Numbered from the stretch's first letter, positions 9,627 through 17,230 are shown. The stretch is 64,000 nt of DNA from Octadecabacter antarcticus 307 (GCF_000155675.2 NC_020911.1:1478501-1542500), one strand, 5' to 3'. Notes: a model not told the origin generated them from the sequence alone. Numbers and translations: made by a program.

Positions 9627-9862
9627 CAGCACAACGCAATATTAAGCGGTGAATGAAGATTGATTGCCCCATGCGCCCATTATAGATGCACAGGCTGTTA
9701 ATTATCAGTTATATTGTTGGTGCGCTTGATAAATAAGGCCAAAAATACAGCCCCCGGATTGTCTACATCTTCCGATCTGGCGCCAAGTCGTGCGGCTATC
9801 GCGCCCCTTTTCAATTGCTTGCCTACAGGCTATCTCGACCACTAGCTGTTCAGAGGACAATC
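9627..9862. other. Gene-free leader before ribB
   Basis: I see no gene here. The stretch is AT-rich around 9690-9750 and precedes the ribB start at 9863, so it probably holds the promoter that replaced or supplements read-through after the IS3 insertion. I looked for the conserved FMN riboswitch core blocks and did not find them. Confidence 0.4.
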
Positions 9863-11011
9863 ATGAATAATTCGTTTGAAAAAACTGGGGCGTTCGAAAA
9901 ACCCGGCCCCGTTGAAACTGACTGGAAAGACGTGATTTCCAGCATTGAAGACATCATCGAAGACGCCCGCAATGGCCGGATGTTCGTGCTGGTGGACCAT
10001 GAAGACCGTGAAAACGAGGGCGATCTGGTGATCCCTGCACAAATGGCGACGCCGGATGCGATCAATTTCATGGCCACCCATGGTCGAGGGTTGATTTGTT
10101 TGACGCTGCCGGCTGAACGGCTGGACGCGTTGGGTCTGTCGCTGATGTCCACGCATAATTCATCGCGCCACGAAACAGCGTTCACCGTGTCAATCGAAGC
10201 CCGCGAAGGTGTGACGACGGGTATTTCCGCCGCAGATCGTGCGCGGACTGTGTCTGTCGCGATTGATCCGACCAAAAGTGCCACCGACATTGCGACGCCG
10301 GGTCATGTGTTCCCGCTGCGCGCCCGCGCCGGTGGTGTGCTGGTCCGCGCAGGTCATACCGAAGCCGCTGTTGATATTTCGCGTCTTGCAGGGCTGAATC
10401 CGTCTGGTGTGATTTGCGAAATCATGAACGATGACGGCACGATGGCGCGACTGCCTGATCTGGTTGCGTTTGCGCAGTTGCACGGGCTGAAAATCGGCAC
10501 AATTTCCGACCTGATCGCGTATCGCCGCCGCCACGACAATCTGGTGCGCGTACGCTCGACAGAGACCATCACGTCGGAATTTGGCGGCGAATGGCAGATG
10601 AAAATTTATGCTGATGAAACCCACGGCGATGAACATGTGGTTCTGACCAAGGGTGACATCTCGGGCGATGTGCCCGTGTTGGTGCGCATGCATGCGATGG
10701 ACGCGATGCTTGATGTCGTCGGGATCGGCCCATCTGGGCGGGCAAACGAATTTGGTGAGGCGATGAAGCTGATCGCAGAGGTAGGGCGCGGTGTTGTCGT
10801 ACTGTTGCGCGATACGTCAATGAAAATGGTGGCCGCTGATGACGTGTCACCGCAGACGTTACGCCAATACGGCCTTGGCGCACAAATTTTAAGTTCGCTT
10901 GGCCTTGGTCAGATCGAACTGCTGACCAATTCGCCAAAACCCAAGATTGTCGGGCTTGAAGCCTACGGGCTAGAGATCATCGGCACCCGCAAGATTTCAG
11001 AATTAGGATAA
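9863..11011 (+). CDS. ribB: 3,4-dihydroxy-2-butanone-4-phosphate synthase with inactive-looking RibA-like domain (RibBX type)
   Basis: The N-terminal 225 residues are a complete DHBP synthase, which makes the four-carbon precursor of riboflavin from ribulose 5-phosphate. The acidic metal site DHEDRENEGD is at about residues 45-54, and THGRGLICL, HTEAAVD and GLNPSGVICEIMNDDG follow. The C-terminal part has the fold-start of GTP cyclohydrolase II (VPVLVRMHAMD) but lacks the zinc-binding Cys cluster of true RibA, so only RibB activity is expected. Fusions of this kind are known as RibBX. A separate ribA must lie elsewhere. An upstream TTG at 9815 is possible, but the ATG after AGAGGACAATC is a better start. 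Confidence 0.93.
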   Translation: MNNSFEKTGAFEKPGPVETDWKDVISSIEDIIEDARNGRMFVLVDHEDRENEGDLVIPAQMATPDAINFMATHGRGLICLTLPAERLDALGLSLMSTHNSSRHETAFTVSIEAREGVTTGISAADRARTVSVAIDPTKSATDIATPGHVFPLRARAGGVLVRAGHTEAAVDISRLAGLNPSGVICEIMNDDGTMARLPDLVAFAQLHGLKIGTISDLIAYRRRHDNLVRVRSTETITSEFGGEWQMKIYADETHGDEHVVLTKGDISGDVPVLVRMHAMDAMLDVVGIGPSGRANEFGEAMKLIAEVGRGVVVLLRDTSMKMVAADDVSPQTLRQYGLGAQILSSLGLGQIELLTNSPKPKIVGLEAYGLEIIGTRKISELG

Positions 11012-11016
11012 CCGCA

Positions 11017-11556
11017 GTGGTTAATTCATCACACTACATCATGCCCCGCGCGGAATTTGACCAGAAGCCCAAGCTGCTGATCGTCATGTCGCCCTACTAC
11101 AAAGACATCGCCGATAACCTGCTGTCTGGCGCGCAGGCTGAGATTGAGGCAGCTGGCGGCACGCATGAGACCGTGCAAGTCCCCGGCGCGCTGGAAATCC
11201 CCACTGCCATCGGCATCGCCGAACGCATGAGCGATTTTGACGGCTATGTCGCGTTGGGCTGCGTCATTCGTGGTGAAACGACGCATTATGAAACCGTCTG
11301 CAACGACAGTTCGCGCGCATTGCAATTGCTTGGCCTTCAGGGTTTGTGCATCGGCAACGCAATCTTGACTGTTGAGACGCAAAAACAGGCCGAAGTTCGC
11401 GCCGATCCCAAAGATCAAAACAAAGGTGGCGGTGCGGCGCACGCGGCCTTGCACTTGATCGCGCTCAGCCGTAAGTGGGGCGGCGTTAGATCGGGCGTTG
11501 GATTCACCAACGACATCCTGATGGCCGGCAACACGGATGGTTCCACTACAGCATGA
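11017..11556 (+). CDS. ribH: 6,7-dimethyl-8-ribityllumazine synthase
   Basis: RibH condenses DHBP with the pyrimidine intermediate to give lumazine, the substrate of RibE. The 179-residue sequence shows the family blocks VPGALEIPTAIG, GYVALGCVIRGETTHYETV (with the catalytic-region His) and GNAILTVET. The annotated start is a GTG five bases after the ribB stop; an ATG eight codons later (MPRAEFDQ) is an alternative. The stop overlaps the nusB start (ATGA), the usual ribH-nusB coupling. Confidence 0.95.
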   Translation: MVNSSHYIMPRAEFDQKPKLLIVMSPYYKDIADNLLSGAQAEIEAAGGTHETVQVPGALEIPTAIGIAERMSDFDGYVALGCVIRGETTHYETVCNDSSRALQLLGLQGLCIGNAILTVETQKQAEVRADPKDQNKGGGAAHAALHLIALSRKWGGVRSGVGFTNDILMAGNTDGSTTA

Positions 11557-12053
11557 CCGAATCCCAATCAAATCCGGCCCAATCAAACCTGTCAGGCAAT
11601 GTAAGACGCAAGATGAAATCCGCCTCGCGGCTTTATGCGGTGCAGGCGCTGTTCCAGATGGAACATTCCAACCAGTCGATTGAATCTGTGACGCGCGAAT
11701 TCGAAAATCACCGCTTTGGCGCGATTTACGAAGGCAATGAAATGGCTGAGGGCGATGTGGCTTTGTTCCGCATTTTGGTTGAAACTGCTGTGAACGAACA
11801 ATCCAAGATTGACCAAATGACCGATCGTGCGCTGGTCGCCAAATGGCCATTGGCGCGGATTGACCCAACACTGCGCGCGCTGTTTCGCGCAGCTGGCGTT
11901 GAATTGCTTGGTCGCGACACACCACCGCGCGTCGCAATCACCGAATATGTCGATGTTGCGAAAGCGTTTTTCGACGGCGGCGAAGAGCCGAAGTTTGTCA
12001 ATGCCGTGCTGGATCATATGGCCCGTCAGGCAAAGCCTGACAGCTTTAATTAG
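11553..12053 (+). CDS. nusB: Transcription antitermination factor NusB
   Basis: NusB (166 residues) binds boxA RNA with NusE and supports antitermination of rRNA transcription. The family pattern is visible: RLYAVQALFQMEHSNQS near residue 29, DRALVAKWPLARIDPTLRALFRAAGVEL in the middle, and AITEYVDVAKAFFDGGEEPKFVNAVLD at the end (given here as consecutive pieces of one C-terminal domain). It starts inside the ribH stop (ATGA). Its last codons and stop lie within the first unit of a 23-bp tandem repeat. Confidence 0.95.
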   Translation: MTESQSNPAQSNLSGNVRRKMKSASRLYAVQALFQMEHSNQSIESVTREFENHRFGAIYEGNEMAEGDVALFRILVETAVNEQSKIDQMTDRALVAKWPLARIDPTLRALFRAAGVELLGRDTPPRVAITEYVDVAKAFFDGGEEPKFVNAVLDHMARQAKPDSFN

Positions 12054-12091
12054 TGTCAGGCAAAGTCCTTAATTAGAGACAGGCTAAGTCC
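12046..12091 (+). repeat. Two-copy 23-bp tandem repeat at the nusB stop
   Basis: Units 12046-12068 and 12069-12091 share 20 of 23 bases; both begin TTAATTAG and end AAGTCC. The first unit includes the nusB stop codon. It may be an insertion scar or a protein-binding site; nothing in the sequence decides which. Confidence 0.8.
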
Positions 12092-12186
12092 GACTGTTTT
12101 CAATAAAATTGAAGTCAAGCCTGAGGCGTCCTGACACTGGACTCTGCCGATTTTGTCCCTACGTATAAGGGTAGGAGGCTGTTCAT

Positions 12187-12528
12187 ATGTCCAATCAGAA
12201 AACCCTTGAACTAATCAGGATTTACATCAAAAGTTGCGCGATTGGCTTTGTGTTGTCAGCGATTTTCGTCGTACTGATGCTTGGCTTTGACGTGATGGGC
12301 CTTGGCGGGCTTGTGGCGCGTTCTGACATCGGGTTTGTGGCCGTGTTGACGATGTGGGTGTTGAACGGTGTCGTCTTTGCCGCTGTGCAATTTGCCTACG
12401 CGATTATGAGCATGGCAGATGACGACGATGACGATGATGAACCACGTGGTGGCCACCGTGCCCCCACGCCGGTGTTTTTAGCAGAACCCATTCCGATCCG
12501 CGTAGAGAATACACCGCGCCGCCGCTAG
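12187..12528 (+). CDS. Small two-helix membrane protein with poly-Asp tail
   Basis: The 113-residue protein follows a strong RBS (GTAGGAGG) eight bases before the ATG. Two hydrophobic helices are visible, at about residues 16-38 (IGFVLSAIFVVLMLGFDVMG) and 48-74 (IGFVAVLTMWVLNGVVFAAV). A cytoplasm-type tail follows, containing a run of seven Asp and a Glu, then a basic Arg-rich end (NTPRRR). I recognise no characterised family. It stands alone between nusB and the 6S-like RNA. Confidence 0.7.
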   Translation: MSNQKTLELIRIYIKSCAIGFVLSAIFVVLMLGFDVMGLGGLVARSDIGFVAVLTMWVLNGVVFAAVQFAYAIMSMADDDDDDDEPRGGHRAPTPVFLAEPIPIRVENTPRRR

Positions 12529-12562
12529 ATTTGCAGCCATTATTTAAGACAATTCATTTTTT

Positions 12563-12684
12563 CTGAGGTGTAGAAAGGTGGCGGGCCCCGCGGCGACCGT
12601 AGGGATCTATTTCCGGAGGACCTGTATGTTACAGGTGGTAGCCAGGTAACGGGGCCAGAGCCCCGACAGCGCCAGCCGCCTCGG
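12563..12684 (+). ncRNA. ssrS: Structured RNA, candidate 6S RNA
   Basis: A closing stem CTGAGG (12563-12568) / CCTCGG (12679-12684) encloses a second stem GGTGGCG (12577-12583) / CGCCAGCC (12670-12677, one bulge). Inside are two perfect hairpins: ACCTGTA-TGT-TACAGGT (12620-12636) and GGGGC-CAGA-GCCCC (12651-12664). The stretch is non-coding and GC-rich. The outer ends (TTTTCTGAGGTGT at the 5' side, GCCGCCTCGGATTT at the 3' side) resemble the ends of 6S RNA, which sequesters RNA polymerase holoenzyme. It lacks the GGAA loop and asymmetric loop of SRP RNA and the tmRNA or RNase P hallmarks. The RNA nature is likely; the 6S identity is tentative, and the ends could extend about 10 bases each way. 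Confidence 0.5.
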
Positions 12685-12718
12685 ATTTGCTTAAGGCCAC
12701 TGGAATGTTGTCCCGTGT

Positions 12719-13210
12719 TTACGAGAAGAGCAGAAGCCCGCCGCCTTTACAGTTAGTGTGGCAGGCAGGCTTCGGCAAGGTCTTACACAAGATTGATGCT
12801 AATCGGCGCTGTGCCGTGCGCAACGGGGCGAAATGACCGTCCCAACCTTTGTCGAGCGCGCGTGTCAGACCGAAAGCATCTTCACCAGCAGGCAATCCTG
12901 CGTGCACAAGTGACAGGCGCGTACCACTCGCCACATCATCTAGTGCCCATTTCACGATGCTTATCGCGCCGCCCATAGGTACAATCGTGACGGTGTATTC
13001 AAGGTCGTCGTACGGGGTTGCGGTGATGATGTCGCCCCACATCAGCTTGTCGCCGCTGGTGGTGGAGAACATCGCGTAGGGTTCGCCCTATGCGAGGCTG
13101 GTCTTTGGTTTGTGAAACCACATCGCCAGTTTGGCAGGGTGGGTCAGGAACGCCCAAAAGTCCGGTTTGGAGGCTTTCAAATAGATGGATTTGTTCAAAT
13201 TATCGGTCAT
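12719..13210 (-). pseudogene. SRPBCC (AHSA1-like) domain gene with in-frame stop
   Basis: Read on the minus strand from the ATG at 13208-13210, the frame begins MTDNLNKSIYLKASKPDFWA, runs to KPKTSLA and hits TAG at 13088-13090. It continues in the same frame with GEPYAMFSTTSGDKLMWGDI, then TPYDDLEYTVTI and DKGWDGHFAPLR. Together this is a typical START-like ligand-binding fold of the activator-of-Hsp90-ATPase family, about 163 codons. The single internal amber codon (one substitution from CAG or GAG) makes it a probable pseudogene, unless the stop is a sequence error or is read through. The C-terminal 30 residues (RTAQRR...GGGLLLFS) also look degenerate. Confidence 0.75.
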
Positions 13211-13279
13211 GTCACGCCGCGTTGGATCGGGGAGGGCAGGGATGAGGTGTTGATCAAGCGTTAACTTACCTTGACGGAT

Positions 13280-13294
13280 GTTCACACATTGTTC
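13280..13294 (+). promoter_or_regulatory. LexA (SOS) box upstream of mmcB
   Basis: GTTC at 13280-13283 and GTTC at 13291-13294 are separated by exactly seven bases, matching the direct-repeat GTTC-N7-GTTC operator of alphaproteobacterial LexA. It lies between a TTGACG at 13271-13276 (possible -35) and the mmcB start at 13306. LexA bound there would block transcription until DNA damage. Confidence 0.75.
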
Positions 13295-13305
13295 ATGTTT
13301 GATGG

Positions 13306-13782
13306 ATGCCTGATGATATCCTCCCGCAAGACCTGTCTACCTACCAGCCCGGTCAACTTTTGGCGCGTGGGGTGTGCCGCCATTTGCGCAGTTTGGATTT
13401 TGTTTGTGTTGAAGAACTGGTGCCAACGCGGGGGTTGCGGGTCGATGTGATGGCGCTGGGGCCAAAGGGTGAAATCTGGATCGTGGAGTGCAAATCGTCA
13501 CGTGCTGATTTCCAATCAGACCACAAATGGCAGGGCTACCTAGAATGGTGTGATCGGTTTTTCTGGGCGGTAGACGCTGACTTTCCAACGGATTTGCTGC
13601 CTGATGAAACTGGCCTGATCATCGCTGACGCCTATGACGGTGACGTCGTGCGCATGGCACCCGAGGACAAGCTGGCAGCGGCGCGGCGCAAGGTCATGGT
13701 GCAGAAATTCGCACGCACCACTGCAATGCGCCTACAAGCGCAGCGCGACCCAACGGCCTTTGTGACAAACGGGATGCTTTAA
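13306..13782 (+). CDS. mmcB: MmcB-family DNA repair protein
   Basis: The 158-residue protein matches the alphaproteobacterial MmcB family, first defined in Caulobacter as a DNA-damage-inducible factor for mitomycin C survival. A PD-(D/E)XK-like nuclease core is visible: RVDVMALGPKGEIWIVECKSS (about residues 45-65; read as D then E-x-K), followed by DFQSDHKWQGYLEWCDRFFW. It has its own promoter with a LexA box 12 bases upstream of the start, so SOS control is expected. If the TTGACG/CATGTT pair is the promoter, the transcript would be nearly leaderless. The stop overlaps the convergent EamA gene in TTAA. Confidence 0.9.
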   Translation: MPDDILPQDLSTYQPGQLLARGVCRHLRSLDFVCVEELVPTRGLRVDVMALGPKGEIWIVECKSSRADFQSDHKWQGYLEWCDRFFWAVDADFPTDLLPDETGLIIADAYDGDVVRMAPEDKLAAARRKVMVQKFARTTAMRLQAQRDPTAFVTNGML

Positions 13783-14642
13783 CGCCGCGATAGCGCCAGT
13801 GATGCGATCCCCGTTGCGAAAATCACCGCAAGACCCGCGAGACTGACCCAGTCTGGCCAGTCCGAAAATACCAGATAACCAAAAATCGTGGCGGGGATCA
13901 ACTGCGTGTAAATCAGTGGCGCGATAACGCTTGAGGGGGTTGATTGGCTGAGCTTGACCAACAAAAGATTGCCGAATGCCGATCCCATCGCGCTGATCGC
14001 AATAAGGGTAAATGCCGCGAGGGTCAGGCTGTCTGGACGTGCCACCAATCCGAAGGGTGCCAACAAAACACCCCCCAATACCAATTGTGAGATCAGCAAC
14101 AGGCGCGGGCGGTACAGGGGGGCGATCCAGCGGGTCGAGACAACGTAACAGCCATGAAATACCCCTGCGAGAACAGCAAACCCCATGCCGGCAGTTGCGC
14201 CAAACCCGGGTTTGACGACCAGCAGGACACCAACAAAACTCAAGCCCAGCAAAATTGTGCGGGCAGGTGTGATCCGTTCCCTAAGAAGCCAGCGCGAGAG
14301 CGCGTAGGCCACAACCGGCCCAACAAAAAACGCACCGAACGTATTGGCGATGGGTTCTGTGCGCAGCGCCGTCAGAAGCAGGCAAATGCCGCCCATAATC
14401 AACAGCGCGCGCAGCCAGACACGCGGATCGCGCAGGGCGGGGATGTCAGCGCGGGCAAGTCCGCAAAACGGCAGCAAAACAACTGACGCAAGGGCGAAGC
14501 GAGTCCATGCTATGAAAATCGGACTTATACCGATTTGCGACAAAGACTTTGCCGCGACATCCCCGCCGACGATTAACGTCATGGATGCCAGCATAATTGC
14601 CCCGACCCGCCATAACGGGATTGTCGGGGCAGCGATCTGCAT
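13779..14642 (-). CDS. EamA/DMT-family transporter
   Basis: This 287-residue inner-membrane protein has about ten hydrophobic helices arranged as two EamA repeats. The first repeat starts at residue 12 (VGAIMLASMTLIVGGDVAAK) and ends near the LLRERITPARTILLGLSFVG hinge. The second begins near VLAGVFHGCYVVSTRWIAPL. Such proteins export or import metabolites; the substrate cannot be read from the sequence. The gene lies immediately upstream-adjacent on the minus strand to a 63-residue protein whose stop abuts its start, so they may share a transcript. It ends four bases inside mmcB. Confidence 0.85.
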   Translation of the reverse strand: MQIAAPTIPLWRVGAIMLASMTLIVGGDVAAKSLSQIGISPIFIAWTRFALASVVLLPFCGLARADIPALRDPRVWLRALLIMGGICLLLTALRTEPIANTFGAFFVGPVVAYALSRWLLRERITPARTILLGLSFVGVLLVVKPGFGATAGMGFAVLAGVFHGCYVVSTRWIAPLYRPRLLLISQLVLGGVLLAPFGLVARPDSLTLAAFTLIAISAMGSAFGNLLLVKLSQSTPSSVIAPLIYTQLIPATIFGYLVFSDWPDWVSLAGLAVIFATGIASLALSRR

Positions 14643-14834
14643 TTAGCGCGTCTTGACGAGGCGGGCAGCCTTGGCGGCGGCCCGAATTTCTTCAGCGATT
14701 TCGTCTGCCTCTTCTGGGGTGAAATCCATAGGAATTTCAATGCCTTTGCCTTCGATGAACAGCCGGACCTGACCGTGATCTGTTGGGCCGATTTGCAGGT
14801 TGGCTTCGATGTCGCGTTCGTCGTTAATGCCCAT
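14643..14834 (-). CDS. Small conserved protein (DUF6324-like)
   Basis: The 63-residue acidic protein (begins MGINDERDIEANLQIGPTDH, ends KAARLVKTR) has a beta-rich first half (QVRLFIEGKGIEIPMDF) and an amphipathic C-terminal helix rich in Glu and Ala. I believe it belongs to a small roseobacter family of unknown function labelled DUF6324, but this assignment is from memory. Its stop directly abuts the start of the EamA transporter gene on the same strand, which suggests co-transcription. Confidence 0.65.
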   Translation of the reverse strand: MGINDERDIEANLQIGPTDHGQVRLFIEGKGIEIPMDFTPEEADEIAEEIRAAAKAARLVKTR

Positions 14835-14995
14835 GGCGATAATCCTTTGGCTAAGAGTGTAATCGCTCTACCCCGCAGGTGAGCGCAATGACAAGTCCGG
14901 CGCATCCTTGGGACCAATCTTGTGACAAGATCGGTTGGCTAAAGCGGCCATAGGCACTTGCAATCGCGCGCATGGCTCGCTAAATCGACGCTGAT

Positions 14996-15072
14996 GCCGC
15001 CTTAGCTCAGTTGGTTAGAGCGCTGGTTTGTGGAACCAGAGGTCCCCCGTTCAAGCCGGGGAGGCGGTACCA
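14996..15072 (+). tRNA. tRNA-His (GTG)
   Basis: A full cloverleaf is visible. The acceptor is GCCGCCT/AGGCGGT with a G1:U72 pair, the D-arm is GCTCAGTTGGTTAGAGC, and the anticodon stem is CTGGT/ACCAG around the loop TTGTGGA, giving anticodon GTG. The variable region is followed by the T-arm CCCCG-TTCAAGC-CGGGG. The discriminator is A73, followed by an encoded CCA. G1:U72 with A73 and no G-1 is the unusual histidine tRNA end known from alphaproteobacteria. Confidence 0.97.
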
Positions 15073-15113
15073 TCCCCCCTTTGCCTGTGCCCCCTTTTAA
15101 TAGCTGCTGCGCC

Positions 15114-16139
15114 ATGCGACCTAGACCAATGGCTTTGTTGATGACACTTCTGATTTCCGGCCTTGGTGTGGCGGCGTTTATGGCGCTAGGATTGCCGTTG
15201 CCGTGGCTGCTCGGCCCGCTGCTTGGGTGTTTGATTGCGGCGCTGTTTGGCGTGCGTTTGCAAGGTGCTCCGAAGTCGAGCCAAGTGATGCGCACGATTT
15301 TAGGCGTTGCTGTCGGGGCGACCATCACGCCAGCACTATTTGCGCAGATGGGCACGTTGATCTGGACGCTGGCATTGATGCCGCCTTTGGTGATTTGCGT
15401 CGGCGCTGTCGGCTATCCGCTGTTTCGCAAAGGGTTCGGGTTTGATCACCCGACCGCGTTTTACGCAAGCATGCCCGGCGGTTTGCAGGATATGCTGTTG
15501 TTTGGCGAAGAAGCTGGTGGTGACGTGCGCGCGCTATCATTGATCCACGCGACGCGCGTGTTGATTGTGGTGATGGTGTTGCCGTTCATGTTTGCCTATC
15601 TTTACGACGTCGATATGAACCAACCCGTTGGCGAACCGTTCCTGTCAGTACCATGGACCCAGCTGTTGATCCTTGCGGCTGCGGGCATTATTGGATGGCG
15701 GATCGCGGCCGCGTTAGGTTTGTTCGGCGCGTCGCTTTTGGGGCCACTATTTTTTACGGCGGCGTTGTCATTGGTGGGGTTTATTCAACACCGCCCCCCC
15801 GCCGAAGCGATCCAAGCGGCGCAGTTTTTTATCGGTTTTACCATTGGCGTCAAATACGCAGGTATTTCATGGCGCGAATTGCGGGTCGATGTGACGGCGG
15901 GCGTGGTTTTCAGCGTGCTAAGCCTGTGCATATCCGCCGTTTTCGCCGCCGTGGTTATCAGGCTGGGCTGGTTGCCGTTCACTGAAAGTGTGCTGGCGTT
16001 TTCACCGGGTGGACAGGCGGAAATGGCGATTGTTGCTTTGGTTGCAGGGGCGGACGCCGCCGTTGTGGTGGCGCATCATTTGGTGCGGATCGTCTTTGTG
16101 ATCATCGGCGCGCCATTAGTGAACCGCTGGTTTGGCTGA
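15114..16139 (+). CDS. AbrB-family membrane protein
   Basis: This roughly 341-residue integral membrane protein has two homologous blocks typical of the AbrB family (often misnamed ammonia monooxygenase regulator). The first block has PLPWLLGPLLGCLIAALFGV and VGATITPALFAQMG; the second has GLFGASLLGPLFFTAALSLV, FFIGFTIGVKYAGISWRELR and AFSPGGQAEMAIVALVAGAD. The family is suspected to be a transporter; its substrate is unknown. The start is chosen as the ATG at 15114, because any earlier start would fall within tRNA-His; ATG 15129 is equally possible. It lies 42 bases after the tRNA and may be transcribed with it. On its 3' side lies a field of decayed genes. Confidence 0.85.
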   Translation: MRPRPMALLMTLLISGLGVAAFMALGLPLPWLLGPLLGCLIAALFGVRLQGAPKSSQVMRTILGVAVGATITPALFAQMGTLIWTLALMPPLVICVGAVGYPLFRKGFGFDHPTAFYASMPGGLQDMLLFGEEAGGDVRALSLIHATRVLIVVMVLPFMFAYLYDVDMNQPVGEPFLSVPWTQLLILAAAGIIGWRIAAALGLFGASLLGPLFFTAALSLVGFIQHRPPAEAIQAAQFFIGFTIGVKYAGISWRELRVDVTAGVVFSVLSLCISAVFAAVVIRLGWLPFTESVLAFSPGGQAEMAIVALVAGADAAVVVAHHLVRIVFVIIGAPLVNRWFG

Positions 16140-16516
16140 CGGGGCAGGATCTGAGTTGTATTGGCCAAGATGAAGGGGTTTGAAATATCCAATTCCGTCA
16201 CCGATGGCGCCCAACCTGTGCCCTTGTTAAGTGCAGTTTGGATCTGGTCGGCCCCTGCAAGGGCGACGATATGGGGGCAGCTCTGAATGGTGTCTGGGTC
16301 CACGTGCGGTGCTGCTGACAGGGGCGTGAGTGGGGTTTGCACAATCTGGTGTGGGTCCTGTTCGTTATAGAGCCGCGCGATTTTGGCCATTTGGCCGAGG
16401 TCTGACAGGATTTTGAGTGTGATGATGTAGAGACAATCAACCGCGCTGTTGGTGCCATAGGTCCCTGTGGCGCCGATGATTAGCGGGCGACCGGAAGCTG
16501 CGCGGGCTTCGATCAA
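16140..16516 (-). pseudogene. AtuA-like (acyclic terpene utilisation) gene fragment
   Basis: The minus-strand frame reading ASGRPLIIGATGTYGTNSAV...DCLYIITLKILSDLGQMAKIARLYNEQD resembles the N-terminal domain of AtuA/DUF1446 proteins. These are normally about 450 residues or longer. Both ends are missing: the fragment joins tctA debris upstream and runs into the antisense of the AbrB gene downstream (frame stop at 16076). It cannot encode a whole protein. Family assignment rests on partial similarity from memory. Confidence 0.5.
16152..16175 (+). repeat. Dispersed intergenic repeat, copy 2
   Basis: It contains GTATTGGCCAAGATGAAGG shortly after the AbrB stop. The core GGCCAAGATGAA is shared with copies at about 23893 and 26708. 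Confidence 0.5.
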
Positions 16517-17074
16517 GCCCGACCATGGCGATTACAATGCCTAGGCCGAATACAAACGCGGCCTCGGCTTGGTTGTTGAATGCCACACCGCCGAGGCTGC
16601 AAAAACGCCAACAGATACAAGGCAAAATATTCACCGAGGCTAAATTTAAAGGCGATGTGCGACAAGGCTGGCGCGAGGATCGCGAGGCGACAGGTGTTGA
16701 GCAGCGCGCCCATAAATGACGCCATGCCGCTAAATCACCAGCGCATCCGCCGCGCGGCCCGCATTGGCCATGGGATAGCCGTTCCGCGTGGTCGTCATCG
16801 CGGGTTCGATACCGAGGATGTCGCGCAGGATGAATGAAATTCGCCCGCCATACATCGCACCATAATAAATTGAGGTCAGCAGCGAGAGCGAGCATGTCGC
16901 ATCAAGGCAGAGAAAGACAGTCAGCGGAATCATAACTGCCACGCCGTTGGATGGCCCAAGACTGGGCAAAGTGCCAACAACCCTGCCGATGAAACGGCCG
17001 GTAACGGTCAACATGTGGGTCCAAGTGGATAGGGTAATTGAAAAGCTGAGTTTCAGATTTTGAAGGATTTCCAT
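16513..17074 (-). pseudogene. tctA remnant (tripartite tricarboxylate transporter large permease)
   Basis: The minus-strand frame from 17074 begins MEILQNLKLSFSITLS and continues IYYGAMYGGRISFILRDILG, then a GYPMANAGRAADALVI end. This is the TctA N-terminus, including the conserved YYGAMYGG membrane motif. The homology then continues in another frame (MASFMGALLNTCRLAILAP, FSLGEYFALYLLAFL) before being lost near 16513. A normal TctA is about 500 residues with 10-12 membrane helices; here only about 190 codons survive, with at least one frameshift. The gene is non-functional. Confidence 0.75.
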
Positions 17075-17083
17075 GACTGTGCC

Positions 17084-17230
17084 CTATCCGAGAATGTCGC
17101 GGGGGAAGGCCTGTGGACCACGTGGGTCTGCAAACAACGGTTTTGCGATGCTTCGGGCCGCCATCACGTAGATGAACGACCCAAGGATCACGACGGCCCC
17201 AAAAATGCGGTCCGGATACGCATTACTGAT
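17084..17230 (-). pseudogene. tctB remnant (small permease subunit)
   Basis: Between the tctC and tctA remnants, the minus-strand frame reads NAYPDRIFGAVVILGSFIYV and then PRGPQAFPRDILG. These correspond to the N-terminal RIFG-type membrane helix and the DPxGPxAFP motif of TctB. The frame stops at 17084, well short of the normal 150-170 residues, so most of the membrane part is deleted. Confidence 0.65.

Noticed and set aside
9627..9862. FMN riboswitch upstream of ribB
   Set aside because: The conserved RFN core blocks are not present in either strand of this leader.
15030..15113. N-terminal extension of the AbrB-family gene
   Set aside because: The upstream in-frame start lies inside tRNA-His, and its residues (MEPEVPRSSRGGG) are just translated tRNA; the gene is taken to start at 15114 or 15129.
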